A DNA stretch of 64,000 nucleotides from Rhea pennata (Eukaryota; Chordata; Aves; Rheiformes; Rheidae), in assembly GCF_028389875.1 (NCBI RefSeq), contig NC_084687.1:2557175-2621174 (forward strand). The letters run 5' to 3'. Below are positions 10,160-31,700 of the stretch, piece by piece; positions within the stretch are counted from its first letter, which is position 1; each line of letters opens with the position of its first letter. The translations under genes and the position numbers were made by a program. The notes beneath the pieces were generated by a model that saw only the letters and a list, made by a program, of their open reading frames with translations, was not told the DNA's origin and searched no databases.

Positions 10160-10981
10160 CCAGCATGGCCAGGAGTGACCGCGCTGTGGTGATGCGTAGC
10201 TGCCTCGCCGTGCCGCTAACGAACTCGTTCCGCTAACGAGCTCATTATGCTTTGGCGGGCCGAATTTCCGCACTGGGCTAGGCTGCAAAGCCATGGCCCG
10301 TGGGTGCTTTCGGGGCTGCCCGCAGCTTGGCCGGGCCCCGGTGAGGAAGAGGAGGCACCGGCCCCCTGGGGCCCTGGGAGCACTGGGGGGCTGCGCTGGG
10401 GGAGCAGGGTAGCGGCGGGGGGCCCAGGGACCCCGGAGGTGGCGCTGGGAGCCCCGAGCGGGGCCGGGATAGTACCCGGGGGGGCGACCAGGGGCGGTAC
10501 TGGGGCCGGTACCAGCGTGGGCACCGGTGCGGTACCGGGGACGGTACCGAGAGCCACCGGGTGGTACCGAGGGCGACAGCAGGGGCAGAACCCGGGCGGC
10601 ACCAGGAGCCTACGGGGGGCGGTACCGGGGACGACGCTGGGAGCTCGGGGCGGTACCGGGGGGCCCGTGTGATACCGGGGGCGACGCCGGCAGCCCCGCG
10701 TGATACCGGGGTCGGGAGCGGTATCGGGAGCGGCGCCGGGCGCGGCCCCGGCAGCCCCGTGTGACAGCGGGGGCGGCCCCGGCAGCCCCGTGTGACAGCG
10801 GGGTCGGTGCCGGGGGCGGCCCCGGGGCGGTGCCGGGCCCCGCGCCCCCGGGCCGGCGCGGGCGGTACCGGCGCGCGGGGCGGAGCCTGCGGCCCGGCGG
10901 CCGCGGGGCAGCGGGGCCGCGGCGGGGCAGAGCGGTACCGGCGGCGGCGGCGCGGAGCCCCCCGAGTCCCCGGCCCGGCAC
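10160..10981 (+). promoter_or_regulatory. CPNE5: CPNE5 upstream CpG-rich region
   Basis: The 0.8 kb before the CPNE5 start codon. From about 10440 to 10880 it contains many GGTACCG and GGTACCGGGG words plus CCCGTGTGA(C/T) repeats near 10660-10800. No TATA box seen. It probably holds the CPNE5 promoter and 5' UTR; the start site cannot be fixed by eye. Confidence 0.45.
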
Positions 10982-20606
<9,625 letters not shown>

Positions 20607-21165
20607 TAGCACCCGGGCACCCGCTACCGGTGCCTTGGCCGGGCTGGGGGGCTTCTCCTCCGCCAGGCTCTGGGTGGGCTCTGTCCCCGGTGCGGGGGGG
20701 GGGGGGAGCTGGACTCCAGCCATGGGTGCCAAGCAGGGATGTTTTCCAAGCCTCCCCCCCCGCCCCCGGCTTTTATAAGGAATAAGTCACAGCGGGTCGC
20801 TGCTGGGTGCCTCTGTGCCCGGAGCGTGTGTGTTGGGGGAGACCTCGGCGGCGGCCAGCCCGGCTCCGCGTCCTCGCCCCGCTGCCCTGCGGTGTTGATC
20901 CCTCCCTGCACTACCCCCCACCCCACCCCACCCCAAAATAAAAAAACCCCGGCTTTCCCGCGGCCCCTCAGGGACGGAGGCGCCCGCGCTGCCGTTAGCC
21001 AGGACGGCCGCAGGACCGCGGGGCCTTTCTCACCTCCCTCCCCCAGCAGTTTTTTTTACTTGCATGGACAGTCCGTCGCCCCGGTATTTCACGTGCCTGT
21101 CTGCTGTGAGCTGGTCTGTATTGAGTTGCCTTAAACTGGAATAAATTTAGTCTTTTTTGCTACTG
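20607..21165 (+). other. CPNE5: CPNE5 3' UTR with two AATAAA signals
   Basis: Canonical AATAAA occurs at 20937-20942 and 21140-21145 downstream of the CPNE5 TGA. Either could serve. The distal one ends the transcript about 180 bases from the predicted 3' end of SORT1, which converges from the right. Confidence 0.65.
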
Positions 21166-21344
21166 ATTTTTTTGTTTCCTTTCTCCCGCTGCAGCGCATC
21201 CCTCCCCGTGCCGCTGCTGTGCCGAGGCGCCCGCCAGGTCCTCCCCAGGGCCCGGGACCCCTCCGGCACCGCCTCTGCAAGGGGCTGGTTCTCCTGTGCC
21301 GCCTCCCCCCCCCCCCCCCCGCCCACACAGATCATCAGGTCACA

Positions 21345-22784
21345 CAAAGTCCATTTTGGCTTTATTTCTAACCCAAACATTGCAAATATACAGAAAAATA
21401 CCAGTACAAAGTTATAACACATCCAGGTTTATTTACAGGACTCTACACAGGCCTCGGTCGCCCTCCCCTGGGCCAGGCCTGGCCGCAGCCGGTCCTGCGG
21501 AGCCGGGCTATGGCTTTTCGTTAGGGGGTTACGCTCTGTCCCCAGGGCCCGAGCTGCCTGGTGCCGCGCCAGGAGCAGGGGACGGTGCACCATGCCGTGC
21601 CACGCTGTGCAATGCCGCACTGCGCCGTGCAACGCCGCGCCGGCACGGAAGCGGGTTTTTTGCACAGCTCCGGAGGGGCAGGGGCTCTGCCTGCACCTCC
21701 CACGGGTCCTGCAGACTCCCCACCACCACCACCATCACCACCACCACCACCAGCCCCCCGGCTGGCCGTGCCGAGAGCACAAGCTACATCGCGCCGGGCT
21801 CGAGCGGGGCAGAGTCGCGCCGGGGAGGCGTCAAGGGCGGCTGCGCCCACGTCCCGGCGCAGGGCACCGCGCACGGCCCCAGCCGCGGCCGGGAGCAGGG
21901 TGCAGGGCCGCAGAGCGGGTGCAGCAGCCTCCCACGCAGGGATTTCCAGTGTAAGGAGACTGTAACAGTGCTGGGACCAAAACCTGGCAGGTTCAAAGCA
22001 GTGGAGAGAAGAGGGGGGAGCTGCCAGCAAAGGGCGACAGGGACCTACCCGCCATGGGGGGGGCGGGGGGGGAGGGAGGGTGCTGCTCTCAGCCGGTCTC
22101 TGCAGCTCCTCCCCGGCTGCCTCCGCTCCTGCTCGGGACTGAGCCCCACCGGCCTCTCGTTAAGGTATCTTCAAGCTCGAATCCAATATTGCTGCATTTC
22201 CCTCGGCCCCGGCCACGGGGACGGCTGGGTGCCTGCCCCGCGCGGCGAGCAGCGCCGGCAGCCCGGCTCGTATTGCTTTGGAGAAGAAACGGGGCGGGGG
22301 GGGCAGCAGCGGGGAAGGGGGGCCGCAGGAAAGCCTCTCTCCTGGGTGCCGGAACGCCGCCGCGAGCTTCCCCTGTTAGAGCGGGGTTAGGGGCGCTGCT
22401 CCCCGCGGGGGAGTTGCATCTAGTAACTCTAGCACTTAGTGAAGGGTCCTTCCACGTTCCTATTTAGTTGTCCTTAAAAAAAATACAACGCCCCCTCCCC
22501 CCCCCAAAAAAAAAAAAAAAAAAAAGACCAAACACCCACCCCCAACGGCTGGAAAGAAATATCATTAAAATAGAGTTAAGTTAAAATCCTGCCTGCGTCC
22601 CCCCCCCACCCCAGCAGCGAAGCCTCCCTCGGGGCGGCAGAGCCGGTGCTGCCCGAGGCGGACGGGCCAGGAGCAGGCCAGCGAGGCGCGAGACGGGGGG
22701 CAGGCGGCGCGGAGGGGCCTGCTCGCGAGGCTGGAGGCGCCGGGCAGCGCTGCGACATCCCCGGGCCACGGCGCGGCCGTGCCG
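21345..22784 (-). other. SORT1: SORT1 3' UTR
   Basis: Minus-strand sequence after the SORT1 stop. AATAAA on the minus strand lies at 21361-21366 (plus reads TTTATT). It contains a (CCA)n microsatellite near 21718-21752, GCCGTGC-type repeats near 21590-21640 and a C-run followed by about 22 A near 22498-22525 (plus strand). Confidence 0.65.
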
Positions 22785-25700
22785 CTACTCCAGGAGGTCC
22801 TGGGGAGGGGGGGGGGGGAGAGAAGGCGGCATCACTCGGGGCACAGAGGGTCCCGCGTGCCGAGGTCGTCCCGTGTGCCGGCGCGGGGATCCTCGGGCCC
22901 CCACCCCGGCGTGCTCACCTCGTCCGAGTCGTCGTGGTAACCGCCTTTACCGGCCGGCGTGACGGGGTCCAGCGCGTCGATGCCCTCCACGCCGTTGGCT
23001 TCCGCGTGCTGCTGCAGCACGGAGTAGCGATGAACCAGGAACCTGGCCGGAGCAGAGGCGGGTGAGGGAGGCGCTCGGGCGGCCCCCGCTCCTCCGGCGA
23101 GCCCGTTCTCAGCGCCGCAGCGCTGCCTGGCCCTGGCCACGCTCCTTTTGCCAAGGGCCAAGGCGGGCGACGCCGTCACCGCTGCCCGGCGCGGGGAGAG
23201 GACGGGGGGCAGGCGAACGCTCCGCGGCCGTTTCAGCAGGCGTGGACCTGCTCCAGCTGCGGGGCTGCACCCCGCTCCGGCCCGGCCCGGCCAGGGAGCG
23301 GAGAAGGTGGATCGCCAACCGGCGGCACGGGAGAAGCGGGGAGGAGTCAGGGACTGACCCCTTTCTTCAAGGAAAGGGCACTATTTCAACTCAATTCCAC
23401 CTCCGCGTTCGAGGCTCAAGGGCTGGGGCAGCCCCCGCAGGAAGGCAGATGTTTTTCCAGCAAGCAGCAACCAGCCCCGTGCTACCTCGCTCACCAGGCC
23501 CAGCAACGCAACCGATTTCCCACGGCAGCTACTACGGTGAGGTCAGAGGCAAAGCTCAAGGCAGCAAAGCAATTAGTAGCTGCCTTCGTTGCTGGAAAGG
23601 GGAGCAGAGGCTCAGCGAAGCAGCTACAGATCTGTGCCTAAGAGCAGGCGGTTATCCAGGACCTGGGCTGGAGCGAGACAGCTGACGCAGGGCTCCCGCT
23701 TGTCCGTGCCGGAGCGGACGGAGCCTCACCTGCCCCCGCACACGTATTTCTTGATGAGGAGCACCCCGGCCACGGCGGTGACGAGCAGCAGGCCGACGAC
23801 TGCCAGGATGATGGGAGTGGAGCTGGAGGACGCTGCCTGCGGAGGAGACGAGGAACCGGTGCAGAATTTTTCTACAGCCGCGAGATTTTAATGTTCACCC
23901 ACCGAAACACGCCCAGCCCCCGGGTCCTGGGGGATGAAAAGCCTTTCGACAGCCTGCAGCCAGGCTGGGGCAGATAATTTCCAAGAGGGCCCGGGCAGAT
24001 TTAGGTGGAGCAGTCCGGCAGCTTAGCGGTGACCGCAGGAAGTTTATCAGCCGCACGGCTGTTGGCAGGAGAGGGCCCCCGGCTCACTGCCGTCACCTCT
24101 CCCGTCCCGCACCGCTGTCACCTACCAGCTGGCTGGGGCTCAGGAAGTTGCTGGTGCATTTCTTCTTCAGGTCGGTCTCTTTCCGGCTTGGATTTTCCCC
24201 TCCTGAACACTTGTCTCCTGGGATCTTCCGGTACCTGGAATTGAGATGATACCTGATCCGCTGGCAGGAATATCCCCAGCTGTTTTCAGCAAGGTCAGCC
24301 CTGATCGAGGGTGCTGGATCAGAAAGGATTTTTCCCTGCTGGGCACAGGACAAAGAACTTCCCAGGGATTCGGTGACTGCCCCTGTGCTGACTCCGATGT
24401 TCCTCCATGCCCCTGGTTCCAGCGAAGCCGAGCCAGTTCACCTCCCGACAGCATCAGTCCTGCCCAAACCCAGCTGGCCCAGGAGGAGCAAGGGGTGAAA
24501 ACACGCTTTACCCGCTGGTCTTGAGCAGCTCCTGCCTGCCGTACAGGCAGAACTCCAGGTCGTGTCCCTTCAGCTCTGGCTGCTCCACGCAGACAGACTG
24601 GTTCTCCGGGCGATAGTAGCCAAAATCGCTGCGGGCAGAAGAGCAAAGAGGGAGATCAGATCCCACTTGGAGTCCCAGAGCACAACCCACAAGAGACAGG
24701 CGGCCCCGGCCAGGCCAAGGGACTCGTTACTGGCATGACCTGGGGAGGGACAGCGCAAGGTGCAAAATCAAAGGCTACCAGAGGAAGTCCTCCAGAGTGC
24801 AGGGGCAGATGGATGGCTGCTTGGTCACCGTGTAGTCCCGGCCATTCTGGCACACTGAGGACTTGCGGAGGCGCCGGTACTGCTCCTTGTAGCCCAGGAT
24901 GCAGCCGTCACTGGGGTCACTGGGATCGCTGGAGTGAGCCAGCCAGATGGTGTAGTCCTTGTCCTCGCCTAGGACGGAGAGGGCTCAGCCGCACGGCGCA
25001 CGGGCAGCCTGCCTGCCCGCACCACGGCCTGGGTGAGCAGGCCCAGCCGCGCTCCTGGAGACGGCACCGCTCCGCGCTCGGGGAGGCAGCCTCACCCCAG
25101 GGTGACACCAGCAACCATCGGGATGCAGAAACCTCGACAGCTCGCCCTGGTTCACGCCGTCCCCATGGCTCGGCACCAAGGGTGACCGAGCCACGCCGAA
25201 CCAGGGCAAAGGAGCGTCAGGGGCGAGAAGCGTGTCCCCCAGCCCAACACCAGCCGTCCCCAGCCTGCCTGGGCGCAACTACCCTGTCTCCAGGAGGCAC
25301 TCACAGGTCCGGCTGAGCAGCTCGCTGAAGTCGATGGTGTACGAGACCCACTTGCGGGTTAGGAAGTTGCCCCGAAAGCCCCAGATGCTGACGTTCATGG
25401 ACCTGGCTCCGGGCTCGGACGCCAGGCCAGTGAAGAAGATGGGGTCCTTGGAGAAGGTGTACTTATACCAGCACTGGCCTTCGTCTGTGGAGAACCTGCC
25501 AAGGAAGAGTTCGGTTGGGGACCAGAGCTAACAAGGGGCACTTGCTGCCCAGAAACCATCCCTCCCTCACACACAGGCTGGGATGAGACCTGCAGACACA
25601 CCAGACACCCGCGGCCCACAGGGCCACAACACTTCTTCTCAGGGCCTGAGAGGGGCAAACACCCGTGCTGTCTGCGAGATACCCCCCAAAGCATTCCCCA

Positions 25701-28700
25701 GCTCCCCCTTGGCTTCGGGCCCCCCCAAATCAGCAAGACCCCTCGCTGCCTCAAACCAGAGCGGAGTGAGTTTGTGCATACTCGATCACGTTGATGGGCT
25801 GGCTGGTGTGTTCGATGGCTACGATGAGGCCGCCGGAGTCCAGGATGGCGTAGTAATGCGGCCCCTCCAGCATCCGTGCCCACGTGTAGCCCCCGTCGTC
25901 CGAGATGTAGACATCCGGGCTCATCACCGAAATGGCCCCCCCGACGCTCCCTGGAAGAAGGGGACGGTGTTAGCTGGAGGGACGTGAACCTGGGTCCTTC
26001 TCCCTCCCCTCCCACCATGGGTGCCAGTGGCAAGCACTGTCCCCTGGTAGGACCTGGCTGTGACCCACCATCCCCAATGAGCCCAGTTCCCCCTGGCCAG
26101 TGACATTCAGTACCGTGGGCGATGATGATGCCGACGGCGTTGGGCTCGGACAGTGGCACCATGGGCACGTTCAGCTTCTGGGAGATGCTGTAGGACGCGT
26201 GGATGTGGAGGCTGCACTGCAAATGCAAGAGAAGAGCCCGTCCAGGAGCAACAGGAGACATGTGTGTGGGGGGTGAGTGGCTGGCACAACCCTGCCAGCT
26301 CGCTCAGCCCCACTGCGGCCAACTCCAGCAGTGGCACCGTCAGCCTAAGGCAAAGCCAAGGAGCCAGACGGTCTCTCCAGGAGTGACCCTTTGCCCATTA
26401 ACACCCAGCGGGAACAACCCAGCACCCCCAGCCCACTCAGGGCTTCTCGCACACCCCTCAAGGTGCCACCCATGACCCATTCCTGGGTCACACCCAGCTG
26501 GCCCTGTCTCCACAGCACCTCTTGCTGCGGCTGCTGGATGAACCCACTTGTCCTTCAGCATCCTTGTGCTTCCCTAACCCAGAGCAGGGCCCAGAAGTCT
26601 GTGGCCAAATCCCACCCCTGGCAGGGAGAGATCAGCCCTGCAACACAGAGCCAAGATACTGCCATCACCACAGGGCCCTGGGGTTACTGGTGTCTTGGCT
26701 CTGCGCCATGGGGAGCAGCTCCCCACAGGGTGACCTTGGTCCCAAGGGGAACGGGATCGCAAGACAGACCCACCTCTTCCTTGTTCTTTGCTGTGGAGTC
26801 ACACGTGGTGTTTTTTGGCTTCCTCAGCGGTACCCACTCACCGCCACGGTCAAAGGTGATCACTGACTGGATGGAGTTGTCTGGTGGGAGGAGGGAAGAG
26901 CAGTTGGGAGGGTGCGGAGCACGTCCTCAGGCTCCGTGTTGCCTGTGGGGCCCACGGGCAATGGCTGCTCCCCAGCCCTGTGCCTCCAGCCCCGAGGCAG
27001 CTGCAACGGGAGTCGCGCTCCCCTCGCAATCCCGCAGGTGCCGTGTCTCAGCCCCGGGGAGGCTTTAGCCCCCGTTCTGGCGCACAGAGCAGGACGGAGC
27101 CTGGATGGCCCAGCCCGGCCACCCGCATGGTCGCTCACCTTCTGAGAGGACACTGGTGATGTAGATGCCCCGCAGCGAGGTGACGTTGGTGAAGTCTGTT
27201 TCCCCGCCAGTGGTGGTGTAGAGGTGCCGCTCCAAGGACTTGGAGTACACGATGCCTCGGTCATCAGAGGTGTAGATGGTGCCAAAACCTGTATCTGCAA
27301 GACAGGCAATGGGACAGAAATAACCGTGGGGTCAGGGAGCAGGCAGCCTGCTCCAAGGCACCACAACAGACGTGCAGTCTCCGTCTCTCCACCTACAGCC
27401 TGCTAAGAGCCTGCTGCTCCAGCCATGTCCCACCATGGGCAGGCTGGAGAGCAGGGACTCGCAGGGCAGGCTTGGGGTGGGCTGCAGAGAGGGGCAGCTG
27501 AGGTGCCCCTCACATGGGACAGAGCTGGCGGGTGCTACTGCTCTGGTTTTGCTCCAGTCCACACTTCTGTGGCTGGCTGAGGGCTCCCAAAACTCAAGTC
27601 CAACTCTGGACGCTGTTGCCACCTTTGCACAGGCGACTCTGCATGAGTCGCTCTCTTCGCGTCTCCGGGCAAGCGGTGACACTGCCCTGCCTTGCAGGGA
27701 CAAGTCCCCTTTCCTCTGCAAACAGCTCAAAGCAGCACCCAGCACTGATCTGTCCCTGCCAAACCGAAGCCAGGCAGCCAGGCTCTGCTCGGGGGAGCTG
27801 ATTCCCGGTGAGTTCAGGCGAGGAGAACCAGCGCTCCCAACATTTGGGGATGGCTCCTGACTCTTAAGACCCGACATCTCCTGTGGTCTCTGGGACGATC
27901 AGTGACAGAACTCAGATGGTCACAGCACCTCCCACCGACACGCACAACCCCGCAGGGACGGCAGAGGGTGGCAAGGGGAAGGGCAGAGGGACGACTGTGC
28001 AGCTTCGGTTCCCACTGCAAGGCTGGGGTCAGTGCTAGAAATGCCAGTGAATGCCCATGGGTGTCTTGAAGCTGCCATCTCCCCCTGCAACCAACCCGTT
28101 CTTGTCCCCTGAGGTTGCAAATATCTGTCGTCTGCAGGGAATCCCCGCAGGGACACCGGGGTTGTCACCGCAGGGTGGGAAGAACACTCCCAGCACGCAT
28201 GGCTGCGTCCCCTTAACATCGCCCACCTTGGCCACTTATTTCCATTGCACTTTCCAAGATCTACACAGCCATGACCTAGCCCTGGGAACCAGGACGAGGC
28301 GCCAGTAGAGGGAAGGAGAAGCAAGGAGATACTGGCTGTCTGAATGGAGAAGCGCATGAGTTCACAGCTTAGAAAGAGGAACTGAAGGAAGAGGAGAAAC
28401 CCTCATTGCCTCAGAACGGATCTACACACCACAAAGAGGAACAAGGTTTCTGGCAGCTTCTGCCTGTTAATTAGTAACGTCTTAACGAGAAAGTCCTAGC
28501 CCTGCCTGGGGGGTAGAGGGCTAATGCTGCATGGAGAGCCTGCTGCAGAGCATGTCCCCTCTGCAGAGACGATTCCAGTTGTCGCCAGCACTGACCCTGC
28601 CCCAGGATGCGTCTCTTGTCCCTGCTGCATCCAGCCTGGTTTACCCGGGGCACTCACCTCCTGGTTCATCCACGTGCATGAACACCAGGTCCTCGTTGGC

Positions 28701-31700
28701 AGCCAGGATGGAGTAAAACTGCTCGTGGCCCACGGAGGGCAGCTGGGCCATATTCCAGGTTTTGCCTTGGTCGAGCGAGACGTGAATGCGCCTCGTGTTG
28801 CCCTGGGGAGCAAGAGTGTCCTCCAGCCTCTGCTCACCCTCACAAGGCAAAGGAGGGCAGGGGCAGATGGGGACGTGGGAAGAGCTGCCAGTGGGGACAG
28901 GCCACAGGCGTGCATCACCTGCTCCCCACGCAACCGGTGCGCCCAGGGAGGAGGGAAGGGGATGACTACCTTCTCTGTCATGACGGAGGCGAAAAGGAAG
29001 CGCCCCCCCAGGCCGAAGGAGTAGATCTTGGTGCCGATGACCTTGAAGGCTTTGCCGAAGTCGGAGGTTTTCTTTAGCTCCAATAGCCCGAGATCAGCTT
29101 CTTAAGAAGAAGGGAAGGTGGATTAAGGCCGCCAGAGTGGACACGCAGGACGCTGCCTCTAGCTGATCTCTGCAGCCCAGTTTAGGACCTGGCCTCATCG
29201 CCACGACCATATCCCAGTGACCCCCTGATGCTGTCCCAGCTTCGGGGGTTCCCAGTTGACACTCACTGCCACCAAGGTCTCCTGCCCATCAACCCCCACC
29301 TAAAACCTGCTGTGGGTTCAAACATGCCTGAGATCCTTCCACAAACTTCGAGTACTGGCCACACGCAGCCCCTAAGCCCGTGAGAAGCCATGCTGCCCTC
29401 CTCGTGGGTCTCTGCTTCCTCGTCTGGACACCTAGGGATGCTGATGCCACACCACCACATCTTGGTGTCCTCTTCCCAGGTCCTATCCCGTTAACTGGCT
29501 TGTGTGACACCGTTCCTGTCCCCTACTCGCCCTGGCTTACAGAATCTTTCCCTTTTAAGAGGTACCGTCTACGCCGGGTGCTCAGGTGCCTGGATTCGCG
29601 GGCCACTTCACCCTCTGCCCTATGCTCTGCAGGCTAAGGGACCGCGTAGGGAGCAGAGGGTCTCCCAGAGGGCGCAGAGACGTGGCAGACAACTGTAGCT
29701 TGAGACAGGGAGGTACTTACTGCAAGAGTTGTTCAGGTAGGTGGTGAAAAAGATGGTGTCATTAGCGCCCCTGTGAAGAGACGGGGGAATCAGAGAGACA
29801 CGTAGGGTACGATGCACCAGGGAGGTCTGGATCACGGGAGGGACCCTCGTACAGAGCCAATTCTGTGACCCATTTTCCAGTGCGGGGGGAGCTACCACTC
29901 GCATGGATTTAGCCCTCAGACCTGGGATGGGTCGCCCTGCCCTACTGCACTCACACCACCCTGTCTGCACTCTCCTTGCTACCCACAGAGCCCCACAGAT
30001 CCACTGCCGGATCACACGACGCTCCAGAAGGAATCCTGGGTGCCACTGGGGAAGCTCAAACCAGGGAAGCCCCAGGTGGGGCGAGTCGCGGGGCAGCCAA
30101 CGGCTCCTGGAGGCCAGGAAGGCTGATGGGTGCTGCTGCCGCGAGGGGACACAACACTTCCATCTAAATCAAAGGGGTTTGGATGAGATGGGCTCGTGTC
30201 CCCCACCAGGTCAGGCTGCAGAGGGGAGAGGGGGTTGCGAAGGGTGTCAAGGAAGGCGCTTCGTGCTGCAACCTCAGCAGCTAGCAGCCACCTCCACGGA
30301 GCCACGTGGAGGACAGCCACACGGAGAACAGCTGGCTGCGTGCAGTTCGATGCGGAAACCACTCCACCAGCAGCCACAATCCCCCTTCCCCAAATCATCC
30401 CCGGCCACCGTGCGGCCACTCACCACTTGGCCAGGCAGACGGCTTTGTGGATCTCCTCCCACTTCTCCCCAAAGTCCCTGGACACCCAGAGGCCGTTCTG
30501 CAAGAGCCGAGACGCGCGCGCTGGTCACCACGCTCGCTGATCACCACCTCCCGCTCTTCAACAGCCTTTCTCCCACCCGTCAGGGCTGCAAACAGCTGGT
30601 TCCCAACCTCCCCTGAGGGCCAAGCACATCCTCCGGCAGAACAGAGCCTGTTCCCCAGGACAAGTGGCCTCAAATTGGCCCTTCCTTGGGGAAGCAGCCT
30701 GGGCCAACCGGGCCGTTCCCAGCCACGGGCAGGGTCCCATCCTATCTCTTACGTCAGTGCTGAGGGCGAGCAGGTAGTCCGAGTTTTGAGGGTGGTACAG
30801 GATCTGCACCAAGGGGTGGAAGGGCAGGTCTGTCTGCATGAAGTTCTTGGCAAAGTCGGACGAGCGGAAGATCCTGCCACCGTGGCTCCCTCCGGACACG
30901 TCGCCCGTTAGAATGACCTGGGTGCGGGGAAGGTGGGAGCTCAGCCCGCAGGCAGCTCGGGTGACCCCGGCGGGATGCCCACCCAGGCGTGCCGAAAGCT
31001 CAAGAAACACCGCCGCACAGCTCTGCCCAGGCCGGTGGCACAGCTGGACAGAGGACAACTCCAGGAGCAGCCTCGCAGCAGACCCACACACCTGGGGCAC
31101 ACAGGGATCCTGGCACAGCAAGGCCACCTGCGTGGATGCATGGCCTCACCACGCACTCCTACCTTTCCCGAGTTCTCCGGGCCGATAGCCATGCCGAACT
31201 CGGTCCGGATGAACGTGTTATTGATGAGGTCGGTGATGTCCTTGAAAGTCTTCCCGTAGTCCTCGCTGCAAGGGAGAAAACGGCCCAGCTGCAAGTCAGC
31301 ACGGGACACATCATGGGGACTGGGGGCTCAGCCTGTCCTTGGGGTCTGCTCCTAGCAGCCGGGAGGCCAACTTGCCTCTTCTTGTAAGTCCAAGTACCCC
31401 ACATGCCCCCAACAGGCAACGGTAGGGTGGAAACCTAGGGGAAGTCAGGAGGGGAAACGGTTGCCTGACTCCAGCCCATGCCCTCCCCACCAGCGGTGGC
31501 ATTTCCACCCTGGGTATCGGTCCCCATCATCACTGCCCTCGCCGCAGCGGAGGGACCGGAGGAGCCGAGCGGCCCCAGAACAGACTGAATCCGCTAGCGC
31601 AGGGAGGATCCTCACACAGTGCTAAACTCGGCTCTCGCGGTTCCCTCGCGGTGACAGCAACCGCCTGGGCCGGGCTGAGCCCTGCCAGCACAGCGGGCAG

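Noticed and set aside
8056-10981. Possible MYBPHL or other gene between PPIL1 and CPNE5
   Set aside because: No Ig/FnIII-like exon or other conserved exon is visible; the interval is UTR, minisatellite and promoter sequence.
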